From a virus, in IMG/VR virus record IMGVR_UViG_3300031952_000013, positions 20,861 to 84,860 of that record: a stretch of 64,000 bases of DNA, one strand, 5' to 3'. A program made the translations under genes and the position numbers. This document shows positions 42,687-51,110 of this stretch, one piece after another. Numbering within the stretch: the stretch's first letter is position 1; each line of letters begins with the position of its first letter. Below the pieces are notes generated by a model. It ran no database searches and was not told the DNA's origin. It worked only from the letters and a program-made list of their open reading frames with translations.

Positions 42687-43971
42687 AGGCGAAAAGCAAC
42701 AGGATTTTGTTTCTCGCTGTATTTCGTTTGAAACGAAGGCTTCTCCTGATAGGGAAGCCAACCAGATTCAAGCGATGTGTTACGCCCAGTGGAGAAGGGC
42801 CAAGGCGGGAAAACTGTCTGAGGAGGATTTTGGTACTATGGAGCATTATGCCCTCTTTGCAGACAATCAGGGTTACGCCTCACAATTTGCTAAGAAGAAG
42901 GGCGTTAGATTGTGGAGGAAGCAGATTCTCAAATTTGGAACTTGGATTCATCCTGAAAATAAAGATATTACTTTTGATATTACTCCTAATGTGGTTAAGC
43001 AGATTATTGCTAATTTCAATTCTGGTGTTCCTGATGAAGCTCCGGTGACACTGACTCATTCGGATAATCCTAAGGATAAGACTGGTAAAATTAAGTCCTT
43101 TATTGAGACTTCTGGTGGGTTGGATGCTGTGTTTAGTTGTGACGATGAAGCTATCAATGAGAGAATTGAAATGAATAAGGACTCGGTTCCTGGGGTTAGT
43201 TGTTGGTTAGATTTGAACTATAAGGATAAACAAACCGGCGATGAGTTGGGGGCGGTAGTTAAACACGTCGCTCTGGTGAATCATCCTTACATTGAAGGCA
43301 TGTCAGGGTTCAATGCGGTTTTATCTGGTTTTGATGCGACGGATGGTAGCTCATATCTGCCTTTAGTAATGAGTGAGAAGGAAAAAGAAGAGGTTGATGA
43401 AACAATGCCTGACCTTACAAAAGATGAACTGATTAAGGTTTTAAAAGAGAAACACGATTTGGATGTGGCTACTCTACTTTCTGGTGCGGAGGAACTTACG
43501 ACTCTGCATGATAGGATTGATAAGGGTGAACTGGTTGATAGTAAATCTGTTTCTCTCGGTGAGGACTTGCTCAAGCAGATTAAGGAGAAACTTGCTCTGA
43601 GTGCTGCGGATAGCCTCAGTATTCCTGAGTTGGTCCAGAAATTGCTTGAGAAGGTCGCATCTCTCTCAATGGCTGAGTCCAAACTTTCTGATGCTGAGAA
43701 GCAGTTAACTGACCTCAAAGCGGATAAGGAAGTTGCTGCTCTTCTGTCGGAGGGTCGGATTCTTCCGGTTGAGAAAGACGTGTTCCTATCAATGTTTAAG
43801 AAATCTCCAGAGGTTTTTACTGAGATGGCAAAAGCTCGTAGGGACATGAAGAAGACTCTGGTTGAGTTAAGTGAGACGGGTGTGGCGTATGAACCGCAAG
43901 CTGATGACAAAACTAAAGCGGAACTGGCTAAGCAGATTGAGGCGGCCAAGGCTGAGGGCCGTGTTAAGTAG
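42664..43971 (+). CDS. Mu gpI-like prohead protease/scaffold (435 aa)
   Basis: A short N-terminal segment (KQQDFVSRCISFETKASPDR then ANQIQAMCYAQWRR) is frequent in phage head genes. The protease part follows: LWRKQILKFGTWIHPENKDI, APVTLTHSDNPKDKTGKIKS and VKHVALVNHPYIEGMSGF, as in Mu gpI. From about residue 240 the protein is a long charged coiled coil (LLKQIKEKLALSAADSLSIP and onward), the likely scaffold. It cleaves itself and the head proteins during maturation. Confidence 0.75.
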   Translation: MPLPTPNKGEKQQDFVSRCISFETKASPDREANQIQAMCYAQWRRAKAGKLSEEDFGTMEHYALFADNQGYASQFAKKKGVRLWRKQILKFGTWIHPENKDITFDITPNVVKQIIANFNSGVPDEAPVTLTHSDNPKDKTGKIKSFIETSGGLDAVFSCDDEAINERIEMNKDSVPGVSCWLDLNYKDKQTGDELGAVVKHVALVNHPYIEGMSGFNAVLSGFDATDGSSYLPLVMSEKEKEEVDETMPDLTKDELIKVLKEKHDLDVATLLSGAEELTTLHDRIDKGELVDSKSVSLGEDLLKQIKEKLALSAADSLSIPELVQKLLEKVASLSMAESKLSDAEKQLTDLKADKEVAALLSEGRILPVEKDVFLSMFKKSPEVFTEMAKARRDMKKTLVELSETGVAYEPQADDKTKAELAKQIEAAKAEGRVK

Positions 43972-44006
43972 GATGAGTGAGGGGAAATCTTTGGAGGTAA
44001 TGAACA

Positions 44007-44618
44007 ATGCCTAGTATTAAACTTCCGAGTGTTGTTGATGTAGCAATCACCACTATTAAGGAACTGTTGGCTTTTACCACGCTTCCTTATTATCAGGTTC
44101 CAGGAGTTCTGAAAGCGGCAGAAGGTGCGGTGGTTGTTGGTGATCCGATTGCCTGGAACACAGGTACGGGTGAGTTTATTAAGTATGTGAGTGGTGAGAC
44201 CCAGGTTACGGATGAAGCGGTTTTTACTGGTACTGCGGCTACAGATGAGTTTGTGTTTGCCCTAGACCACAATAAAATTATTGCTGGTTCGGTTACAGTT
44301 AAGATTAACAGTGTTACCAAAGCAGAAGGTACGGACTATAGTCTTGACTATGCCACTGGTGTTCTCACTCTGGTTGCGGACCTGGGTACTGGACTTCCTT
44401 TGACGGCTACCTACAAGTATAAGGCTGGTACTAATACTCCTGTTATTGGGTTTGTGAGAATCCCTGGTGATTCCACCTCTGCTGCTGTTCCTATTGAGGT
44501 TGTGGTTGGTGGGGCTGTTAAGTATTCGGTGATTTCCGCCGCTTCTTTGTGGAAGAGTTATATTCTGGATGACATCAAGGGTCGTTATATTGTTGCGGCT
44601 GATGCGGTTATTTTCTAA
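44007..44618 (+). CDS. Head decoration-like protein (203 aa)
   Basis: The pattern EGAVVVGDPIAWNTGTGEFI and PVIGFVRIPGDSTSAAVPIE, VVVGGAVKY matches lambda gpD-type decoration or stabilisation proteins ('G.iva......yv......G........g....v...G.v'). A middle insert (FTGTAATDEFVFALDHNKII) resembles a small beta domain. It sits directly before the capsid gene, as usual. Confidence 0.65.
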   Translation: MPSIKLPSVVDVAITTIKELLAFTTLPYYQVPGVLKAAEGAVVVGDPIAWNTGTGEFIKYVSGETQVTDEAVFTGTAATDEFVFALDHNKIIAGSVTVKINSVTKAEGTDYSLDYATGVLTLVADLGTGLPLTATYKYKAGTNTPVIGFVRIPGDSTSAAVPIEVVVGGAVKYSVISAASLWKSYILDDIKGRYIVAADAVIF

Positions 44619-44651
44619 GGTGAGAGTAGGAATCTGGTAAGAGGATAAACA

Positions 44652-45629
44652 ATGCCTGAACTAGCAATTCTTGAGCAGACTGTTTTGACTGGTTTAATCC
44701 AGAAATATGTGGCTCCGCCTGACCACGTAGCGACTGCCTTTTTCAATCGGCAGAGTCATCCTAACACGGTGGCTAAATGGGATGTTGTTTCTGGTAATCG
44801 GTACATCGCACATCCTACTCTCCCGAACAGGGAAGGTAAGATTGTCGGGCAGGCGGGAGTCGGGACGAAAACAGCTTCTTTTATTTATGTTAGAGAGAAG
44901 AAAGCCTTTGAGCCTACGACTCTTCGTTGGCTGAGAGAACCTGGGAATTTGGCCCAGAATAATGCAGAGGCCTGTGTGCGTCGGGAGACCCAAGACCTGA
45001 ATAACAGGCTTGAGCGACTTGTCGAACTTTATTGCTGGCAAGCACTCAAGGGGACGATTACTGTTAATGAACCTGATGTTAAGGCCGTGGTCAGCATGGG
45101 TATTCCTGGGACGCATACTCCTACAACTGGTGTTTCGTGGTCATCTACTACAGCCGATATTATCGGTGATGTGAAGGCGTGGAAGAAGTTGATTGCCGCA
45201 GATTGTGGGATGGCTGCTTCCGATGTTTATATTAATTCAGTTGTCATGGAGTATCTGTGGAAGAACACAGCTATTAAGACTTGGTTTACTGACAAGAACA
45301 AGGAAGAGTATTTCCGTACTGGTAGTATTTCTGGGTTGCTTGGGTTGAATTGGCATGTCTACGATGGTGGATATGTCAATGACTCTGATGTTTTTGTCAA
45401 CCACATTGGTGATGCTGAGTTGATTATGCTGGCCCAAGCTGCACCGGATACTTTTGTGCTGTTGGAAGGGCTGTCGGCTGATGAGGACGCTCCTAGAAAT
45501 CATACTGGTAAGTTCTCTAAGACGTGGCAGACAAGTGACCCGTCAGGCCGGTTTGTTCTGATTGAATACAATTTTATCCCGGTCCTGTTACAGCCCGAAG
45601 CTGTGGTTTTTGCTGATTTGACTCATTAA
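44652..45629 (+). CDS. Major capsid protein, lambda gpE-like (325 aa)
   Basis: Size, position and composition fit an HK97-fold major capsid protein of the gpE family. Examples are YVREKKAFEPTTLRWLREPG then NLAQNNAEACVRRETQDLNN, DIIGDVKAWKKLIAADCGMA and ASDVYINSVVMEYLWKN. The C-terminal part has HIGDAELIMLAQAAP and WQTSDPSGRFVLIEYNFIPV. Two hairpins follow the stop, as often after the capsid gene. Confidence 0.8.
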   Translation: MPELAILEQTVLTGLIQKYVAPPDHVATAFFNRQSHPNTVAKWDVVSGNRYIAHPTLPNREGKIVGQAGVGTKTASFIYVREKKAFEPTTLRWLREPGNLAQNNAEACVRRETQDLNNRLERLVELYCWQALKGTITVNEPDVKAVVSMGIPGTHTPTTGVSWSSTTADIIGDVKAWKKLIAADCGMAASDVYINSVVMEYLWKNTAIKTWFTDKNKEEYFRTGSISGLLGLNWHVYDGGYVNDSDVFVNHIGDAELIMLAQAAPDTFVLLEGLSADEDAPRNHTGKFSKTWQTSDPSGRFVLIEYNFIPVLLQPEAVVFADLTH

Positions 45630-45636
45630 TTTGTGA

Positions 45637-45690
45637 GGAATTGGCTCTAACGAGCCGTTAATTCCTTTGCGACCTCTCCTTGTGGGAGGT
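45637..45690 (+). terminator. Two hairpins after the capsid gene
   Basis: GGAATTGGCTC pairs with GAGCC and AATTCC around a TAAC loop (45637-45665), with a 3-nt bulge. ACCTC/GAGGT forms a second hairpin (45672-45690). No U-tract follows either, so they probably slow polymerase or protect the 3' end of the capsid mRNA rather than fully terminate. Confidence 0.5.
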
Positions 45691-45726
45691 AGGGTGGGTG
45701 GAGGGAAATTACATGGAGGTCTCTGC

Positions 45727-46122
45727 ATGATTGCGATTTGCACGATTGATGGTCTCACTACAGGTGGTAAGTTATTGCGAGTGGGAGAATTTTTTGCGCT
45801 TTCTGAACACTTCTTAAAGGAGGTTGAAGGAAAGACAGATGAGCAGGTTGCTCGCTGGCAACTGAAGGTTTACAAAAAGTCTATCTTCAGAAGGCCTACT
45901 CCTGAGGAACTGGCGGATGGTCTGAAGGCTAAGAAATTTAATCTAGCTGACTGTGAACAGAAGGAGAAAACTATTATTGGCAGATTTAAGATGCAAGCAG
46001 CTGAAAGAGAAAAGAGGGCGGCAGCAGTTCTTATGGGAGATTTAACAGAGGATGTAGAGATTGGAGATGAGTTGAAAATGGCTGTTGGTAAGGAAGCAGT
46101 TAAATCGGTTGAGAAAAAATAG
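45727..46122 (+). CDS. Hypothetical head-region protein (131 aa)
   Basis: The ATG is 6 nt after GGAGG. The product begins MIAICTIDGLTTGGKLLRVG and has a helical, Lys-rich second half (EELADGLKAKKFNLADCEQK, then AAEREKRAAAVLMGDLTEDV). Position after the capsid suggests a connector or head-completion accessory. No family is recognised. Confidence 0.5.
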   Translation: MIAICTIDGLTTGGKLLRVGEFFALSEHFLKEVEGKTDEQVARWQLKVYKKSIFRRPTPEELADGLKAKKFNLADCEQKEKTIIGRFKMQAAEREKRAAAVLMGDLTEDVEIGDELKMAVGKEAVKSVEKK

Positions 46123-46141
46123 TCTTGTATAGGTCAGCCGG

Positions 46142-46687
46142 ATGTCTTTAACTACTCTGGCTAATGAGACAGACGTTAGAAGCGCGGGTAACTTCTCTGA
46201 TAGGGTGGCTCAGGGAACGATTGTGTTTTACCTTGAGCTAACTTCTTTCTTGATGCGGGATTTGATTACTGATACGGTCTATCAGACTGCGTATCCAGAT
46301 GGAAGTATGTCTATGTCGAACAAACTTCGACTGGTAAAGGCTGAAGCCCTGATGACGGTTGGTCTAGCTTTACCTGCTGTTGCTGCTCCAACGACACAGG
46401 CGGGTACTTTGCAGTCGTTTAATATCGGTCGTACCGTTGATATTGAAGTTAAATCGTTTGCTAAAGAAATTATGGATATGGCAGCTAATTTTATTACTCT
46501 GGCCAAGGGTATTATCCCTGCTGGTATGATTACCGAAGAGGGTCAGCAGAGTGTTTGGTCTAGAGTGTATATGCGAGTGTTTCCTAGCTTGTCTGAGATG
46601 CCGACTGTGGCTGATATGCACAGCCTGGCTGAGGCTGCGATTCAGGAAGTTCGTGGAGAAGATTTCTTTGAAACGGGTCAGGGATAA
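46142..46687 (+). CDS. Putative head-tail connector (181 aa)
   Basis: The product begins MSLTTLANETDVRSAGNFSD and is helical (FYLELTSFLMRDLITDTVYQ, LRLVKAEALMTVGLALPAVA). The ending is acidic. Size, helical nature and position two genes after the capsid fit an adaptor of the gp6 type, but no specific motif confirms it. It overlaps the next gene by one base. Confidence 0.45.
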   Translation: MSLTTLANETDVRSAGNFSDRVAQGTIVFYLELTSFLMRDLITDTVYQTAYPDGSMSMSNKLRLVKAEALMTVGLALPAVAAPTTQAGTLQSFNIGRTVDIEVKSFAKEIMDMAANFITLAKGIIPAGMITEEGQQSVWSRVYMRVFPSLSEMPTVADMHSLAEAAIQEVRGEDFFETGQG

Positions 46688-47208
46688 TGAATATTTGGCA
46701 TGGTCACACAGGTCTTGATTTTCCACCGGATGTTGCGGGGAGATCGTGGAAGGTAGCAGTTCAGATGCTTGATTCTCGACTTCCTAGGATAATGAGAACG
46801 ACGGAGAGATTTTTGCAGGATGTTACACCTGAACAAACTGGTTTGATGAAAAAGATGGTCCGTTCTTGGGACCCACGCATAGCAGCTAATGGTGGTTGGC
46901 GTTTTGCTTATGGTTGGAAAAAGACAGAATGGCCTGGGAGGGTTTTTTATCCTTTGTTTGTGCTTGGTGGAACTGGTTTGTACGGTCCTAGACACAAGCC
47001 CATTAGACCTATCCAAGCTCCCTTTTTGGTTTGGAGAGACACGGAAGGTGAGGTATACGTGCGGTCTGAGGTTGCTGGTCAGCATCCCCAGGATTTATTT
47101 GCTGCCTGTGCTGGAAATGTGGATGAACTTATGACTAAAGAGATGAACTTGGCTATGATGGCTGGTTTTAGGTCGATTAAAAATACGACATGTGTTATTA
47201 AGGGATAA
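46687..47208 (+). CDS. HK97 gp10-like tail-completion protein (173 aa)
   Basis: The pattern matches HK97 gp10: a helical N terminus (AGRSWKVAVQMLDSRLPRIM then FLQDVTPEQTGLMKKMVRSW), a central GWRFAYGWKK strand, and APFLVWRDTEGEVYVRSEVA with GQHPQDLF. This family joins head to tail or caps the tail tube. The order relative to the neighbouring genes is the usual one. Confidence 0.6.
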   Translation: MNIWHGHTGLDFPPDVAGRSWKVAVQMLDSRLPRIMRTTERFLQDVTPEQTGLMKKMVRSWDPRIAANGGWRFAYGWKKTEWPGRVFYPLFVLGGTGLYGPRHKPIRPIQAPFLVWRDTEGEVYVRSEVAGQHPQDLFAACAGNVDELMTKEMNLAMMAGFRSIKNTTCVIKG

Positions 47209-47210
47209 AG

Positions 47211-47681
47211 ATGCCGATTACTGTTCTGAAGCACAAACAGGCTTTGTATGAAATCTTTACTGCGGCTATGGAAGCCAGTCAACCCCTGGATGGATACTGT
47301 GAGGGCGTACTGAAAAGTTCGTTAAAGAAAGTCCCTGGGTGGGATAAGTTTATTACACTGGGAGAGTTTTCGGCTTCAGATGTGGTGACGGGTTTTATGA
47401 ATAAGAAGTGGAGAGTTGTAACCCAGCTTATCCTGGCTGTTTCTCCTGTGAGGGATATCAGCGAAGGAGAGGAATTGGCTGAGGTGTACAGTTATGAATT
47501 GTCCCGTAAGATTAGGACAATTTTGGCTGGTAACAAAATTTTGGTATCCGCATCCTATCCTTCAGGTATATGTATTGAAAGTGTACATTCGGATTCAGAG
47601 TTGTTTTTTGTGGTGATACAGGATTTGATTTGTGCCGTTCAGCAGTCTTCTTTACGGATGAAGATGGTTGAGGAGGATTAG
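47211..47681 (+). CDS. Tail-completion-type protein (156 aa)
   Basis: The product begins MPITVLKHKQALYEIFTAAM. It has a mixed alpha/beta core (KWRVVTQLILAVSPVRDISE, LFFVVIQDLICAVQQ). Size and position between the gp10-like gene and the next tail gene are right for a minor tail or terminator protein. Its stop overlaps the next start by one base. Confidence 0.45.
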   Translation: MPITVLKHKQALYEIFTAAMEASQPLDGYCEGVLKSSLKKVPGWDKFITLGEFSASDVVTGFMNKKWRVVTQLILAVSPVRDISEGEELAEVYSYELSRKIRTILAGNKILVSASYPSGICIESVHSDSELFFVVIQDLICAVQQSSLRMKMVEED

Positions 47682-48178
47682 TGCCTATTTTTCCTGCTAG
47701 TACCTACGCGGCGGTTAAGTCGACGTTGGAGGGTTCTGCTTATCTGACGTATGTGGAAATAGTTACTGTCAGGAAATATCGTCATGGTAATCTTCCTGCT
47801 TTTAATCACCATGCTATTGTTATCAGTCCATCTTTCTCACAGGCTGTTACATATCCGGCGAATCAGAAGTATATTATGAACAGCATGCATCTTATATTGC
47901 TAGTGGTTATGCATTATGGTGAGGAGGATGCAATTTTGGGGAATACCCCAGGGCTTAACCCGCCTAAGGTTGGTATTTTGCCTATGTATGAGGGTGTTTT
48001 TAAGACTCTATTTGAGAACAATTTAGGTGACGAAATTTCGTTAATTCCTGGTATGGAAGAGTTGGATGAACCTTCATTTTTTGACGTTGTTGTGGATGAG
48101 GAAAGGGAAGGGTTTATGATGGAAGCTCGTATAGAATACAGGCCTAAGGGAGAAAGATTTGTTGGACAGCCCTTTTAA
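47681..48178 (+). CDS. Tail-terminator-like protein (165 aa, GTG start)
   Basis: The product begins (M)PIFPASTYAAVKSTLEGSAY and has LILLVVMHYGEEDAILGNTP, then GVFKTLFENNLGDEISLIPG and FFDVVVDEEREGFMMEARIE. The alternation of strands and helices with a final strand pair is as in tail-terminator proteins. It precedes the tail-tube gene, the usual place. Assignment is by position mainly. Confidence 0.45.
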   Translation: MPIFPASTYAAVKSTLEGSAYLTYVEIVTVRKYRHGNLPAFNHHAIVISPSFSQAVTYPANQKYIMNSMHLILLVVMHYGEEDAILGNTPGLNPPKVGILPMYEGVFKTLFENNLGDEISLIPGMEELDEPSFFDVVVDEEREGFMMEARIEYRPKGERFVGQPF

Positions 48179-48190
48179 GTAGGAGGAAGT

Positions 48191-48421
48191 ATGGTTGACG
48201 TAAAGAAAGTCAAGGTCAGACTCAGGCCACCTATGGGTTATTTGTGTGTAACTACCCCCTCAACTTCGATTATACTACATTCAGGTGAAACGGTGGAAGT
48301 GGATGTGGATACTTATAACAAGAAGTTGAAAGAATTTGCGGACATTGTTCCAGAAAAAGAAAAGAAAGAAAAGAGCGAGAAGAAAACTGTATCTTTTTTA
48401 TTTAAGGATGAAGAGAAATGA
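48191..48421 (+). CDS. Small basic hypothetical protein (76 aa)
   Basis: The product begins MVDVKKVKVRLRPPMGYLCV and has a Lys/Glu-rich end (FADIVPEKEKKEKSEKKTVS). The first half is beta-rich. It is the accessory gene before the tail tube; function unknown. AGGAGGAAGT precedes the ATG. Confidence 0.5.
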   Translation: MVDVKKVKVRLRPPMGYLCVTTPSTSIILHSGETVEVDVDTYNKKLKEFADIVPEKEKKEKSEKKTVSFLFKDEEK

Positions 48422-49482
48422 CGCTGCCAGGATATGAAGCTCAACGAGTGGAGGATATGTGGTGGGCGTTTTCTACCAAGAAGCAGAAGGATTATGATGA
48501 TGTTCTTGAAAACACTGACATTACTCTTATGCATCCTATCAGAGAGGCTTCGATTGCTGAGATTACTAGGGAAATACGCTCTGATAAGGAAGCCTACGGG
48601 AAGGGTCATGAGTTCACTACTGCTATGTGGGAAGTCGCCAGGGATGTGCGTTTCTCTAGGACGCTGGATGGTAGTTCGACCATTCTGGGTTGGGCATTGG
48701 CGTTTGCTCTGGGTAAAGTTGTTACGACTCAGCCTAATCCGGTAGGTGCGGCTAACACGTATCTGCATACAATGACATTTTTTAGCCCCGTTACGGAAGC
48801 CACGGCACAACTTCCTGTTACGTCTGTTGTTGAATATGTGAGTGCTGGTATCGAGAGATTGTTATATGCGCTGGCTGTAGGTAGTGTGACGATTTCGGCA
48901 GAAGGATTTGAGCAGCTGTCTGTTGCTATCGAGATGATTGGTAGTGGTATGACAGCTACTAATACTATGGTTAAGCCTTCGATGCCCACACTGGCCTATC
49001 TGTCCTCAAACGCTGCAATTATTAAGATGGGTGATTCCTCAGAGGATATCAGTACCCGTATTCGCAGTTGGCAGGTGGCGATTAACAACAATCCAAGAGA
49101 AGCGCGTGGTTATTTCCCTGGTAGTGGTTTGTACCGTGGTCGTATGGAAATTGGAAGCAGGTCTATTCTACCTAGTTTTGTTTTGGATGTGGCGGCAGAT
49201 GACGATTTACTGGCTGATTTCTTAGCTGGAACGGAAGTTGCTCTGGATTTAAGATGCGACGGTGACTTCACGGAAGGTACGACTTATAAACACTACCTGC
49301 GGATTCGTATTCCATCTGCTAAATATCGTGCATTACCTATCGAAGAGAGTGATGGAATTTTCACCTACGCGGTGACGTTTGATGAGGAAAGTGTTATTTA
49401 TGATGCGAATGATACTCCTAATCCTATCTGTACTGTTGAGGTTCAGAATAAGATTGGAAGTTATCTAGTGGAAGGTTCTTAA
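48418..49482 (+). CDS. Major tail (tube) protein (354 aa)
   Basis: The length, the beta-rich pattern and the position fit a siphovirus tube protein. Examples are ILGWALAFALGKVVTTQPNP, ITVSAEGFEQLSVAIEMIGS-like strands and EDISTRIRSWQVAINNNPRE. RMEIGSRSILPSFVLDV and TYKHYLRIRIPSAKYRALPI are typical of tail-tube folds. It forms the hexameric rings of the tail. Confidence 0.7.
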   Translation: MTLPGYEAQRVEDMWWAFSTKKQKDYDDVLENTDITLMHPIREASIAEITREIRSDKEAYGKGHEFTTAMWEVARDVRFSRTLDGSSTILGWALAFALGKVVTTQPNPVGAANTYLHTMTFFSPVTEATAQLPVTSVVEYVSAGIERLLYALAVGSVTISAEGFEQLSVAIEMIGSGMTATNTMVKPSMPTLAYLSSNAAIIKMGDSSEDISTRIRSWQVAINNNPREARGYFPGSGLYRGRMEIGSRSILPSFVLDVAADDDLLADFLAGTEVALDLRCDGDFTEGTTYKHYLRIRIPSAKYRALPIEESDGIFTYAVTFDEESVIYDANDTPNPICTVEVQNKIGSYLVEGS

Positions 49483-49505
49483 TATATTTTAGGAGGGAGA
49501 ATTTT

Positions 49506-50243
49506 ATGTATGAATTGATGCTTCCTGAATGTTGGTTTAAAGTGAGGGAGGAGAGAGGAGACCGAGTAGTGGTGGTTACTCATCACTTCAGGTCTCCCTC
49601 TTCCGAAGACTGGTTGGAGTATTTTAAAGGGATGAGCCAACTTGGACTGAGCAAAGGCCGAGATATTGTAGAACTGTCGGCAGCAGGACAGGAAAAAGAT
49701 GAAGAACTCTGGGATAAGCTCATCCTTCGGGTATCTGGGTATGCGGTTTCTGGTAAGGACCTGATGGGGTTGGAGGACTGGAAGACTAGAATTCCGTTAT
49801 CTCACAAACTGAATGCGGTCTCTGGTTTTCTGTATTTCTCCCGCACGGATGTGGGCGAGAATCCCGTGGAAGAAACTGTGCTGGATTTGGGTGAGTCATC
49901 GAGAACAATGAATTTTGATGTGCTTCAATTGAGTAAGTCTCACACAGTGGTTTTCACGTTTAATCCTCCAGAATCATCTGATTATATCCGCTATAGCAGA
50001 GCTTCGGCCAGGATGCAGGTTGTACGTACCAAGCAGAAAGGGGTTAGCAAATTGCTGGTTCCTTTCAATGCTCCGTTGATGATTGACCTGTTTGACAAGT
50101 TAATCGCTTCTGCGGAGGGTTATTCTTATCAGGGAAAGCCTTTGATGGATGTACCTGATTGGAAGTCGAAGATTGATGCTTATCATAAGAGAGAAGCAAT
50201 CCGAGAACTGTTTGGTATGTCTATGCAGGAAGAGGAGGCTTGA
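49506..50243 (+). CDS. Tail assembly-chaperone-like protein with internal duplication (245 aa)
   Basis: Two similar halves are visible: DKLILRVSGYAVSGKDLMGL, EDWKTRIPLSHKLNAVSGFL and DKLIASAEGYSYQGKPLMDV, PDWKSKIDAYHKREAIREL. In position (after the tail tube, before the next acidic gene) it matches a tail assembly chaperone, which normally has one such module. No -1 slippery site precedes its stop. AGGAGGGAGAATTTT precedes the ATG. Confidence 0.5.
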   Translation: MYELMLPECWFKVREERGDRVVVVTHHFRSPSSEDWLEYFKGMSQLGLSKGRDIVELSAAGQEKDEELWDKLILRVSGYAVSGKDLMGLEDWKTRIPLSHKLNAVSGFLYFSRTDVGENPVEETVLDLGESSRTMNFDVLQLSKSHTVVFTFNPPESSDYIRYSRASARMQVVRTKQKGVSKLLVPFNAPLMIDLFDKLIASAEGYSYQGKPLMDVPDWKSKIDAYHKREAIRELFGMSMQEEEA

Positions 50244-50255
50244 GAAGGAGGGGCT

Positions 50256-50648
50256 TTGAACGAGCTACTCCGGCAAGCCGCCAAAGTTATAGTTTCGGAG
50301 GATACAGGAAAGAGGGTTTGCCCTGGAGAGGAAAAATGCAACACCTTTCGTACATCGGTAGACTCGGAGGTTTGCAAAACATGTCCGAGAAATTTATCAA
50401 AGAGCAAACTGTACTCTATCGAAGGGGTGAATGCAGTGCTTCCTTGGTTGTTTCATTTGATGTATCTATATGGACTGACCAAGGTAGGGGCTACCTTTTT
50501 AATTGATGACCTGACAAGAGGGGAATGGGATGGATTGCTTATGTTAGAATCGGTGAAGAACGAAGTGGAACATGAAAAATATGAAGCGGAAAGGTTGAAG
50601 CAGAAAGCTACATCGGCTATTGCAAGCAGCCGAACAAAAAAGAGGTGA
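50256..50648 (+). CDS. Chaperone-region protein with Cys cluster (130 aa, TTG start)
   Basis: The TTG is 6 nt after AAGGAGG. The product begins (M)NELLRQAAKVIVSEDTGKRV, with CPGEEKCNTFRTSVDSEVCK and TCPRN forming a likely zinc or Fe-S site. GVNAVLPWLFHLMYLYGLTK and a helical end follow. It is in the same frame as the preceding gene but separated by TGA. An A AAA AAG heptamer lies at its 3' end (50636-50642); a -1 shift there adds only about six residues. Confidence 0.55.
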   Translation: MNELLRQAAKVIVSEDTGKRVCPGEEKCNTFRTSVDSEVCKTCPRNLSKSKLYSIEGVNAVLPWLFHLMYLYGLTKVGATFLIDDLTRGEWDGLLMLESVKNEVEHEKYEAERLKQKATSAIASSRTKKR

Positions 50649-50677
50649 GAGAAAGATAACCCGTTGAGGTTATACAA

Positions 50678-51088
50678 ATGGGCAGTTTTTCCGACTATTT
50701 GGAACTTGAACTTCTTGACCATGTATTTAAGGTTGGGGCTTATACTCAACCTACCAAATTGTGTATTGCCCTGTGTAAGTCGACTATTGCAGAAGACGAC
50801 ACTGGTTCGACGCTTCCTACTGAAGTTGCTAATGCCGGTGCTTACGCAAGGAAGCAGTGCAATACGTGGCAAACGGCAGCGGCTGGTGCTACCCAGAACA
50901 ATATTGCCATTACTTTTGTTGAAGCAACAACTAATTGGGGTACTGTTACTGATTTCGCTATCGTTGACAGTGCCACGTATGCTCAGGGTAACATGATTGC
51001 TTATGGTAAATTGACCACGTTCAAGAAGATTGGTACAGGAGACACGGCTAAGTTTGCTACCGGTGACATTGACGTTACTTTGACCTAA
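50678..51088 (+). CDS. Tail protein of a widespread beta family (136 aa)
   Basis: SDYLELELLDHVFKVGAYTQ, LCIALCKSTIAEDDTGST, YARKQCNTWQTAAAGAT, ATTNWGTVTDFAIVD and GNMIAYGKL..FKKIGTGD are the hallmark segments. I know this family from many siphovirus tail genes ('LLDHVFG...Y..P...YvaL.t....'). Two more copies of the domain occur here: the Tat-signal gene at 17.4 kb and the C terminus of the 52.6-kb tail spike. It is probably a fibre or baseplate-tip component. Confidence 0.7.
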   Translation: MGSFSDYLELELLDHVFKVGAYTQPTKLCIALCKSTIAEDDTGSTLPTEVANAGAYARKQCNTWQTAAAGATQNNIAITFVEATTNWGTVTDFAIVDSATYAQGNMIAYGKLTTFKKIGTGDTAKFATGDIDVTLT

Positions 51089-51110
51089 TGTTTGTTGGAA
51101 GGAGTGAGAT

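Noticed and set aside
43287-43949. Minus-strand frame of 220 codons, Ser-rich
   Set aside because: Shadow of the Lys/Glu-rich scaffold part of the protease gene. Ser-rich antisense frames are typical of such sequence.
49506-50648. Programmed frameshift joining the two chaperone-region genes
   Set aside because: Both are in the same frame separated by TGA, and the second has its own strong ribosome binding site. No slippery site before the first stop.
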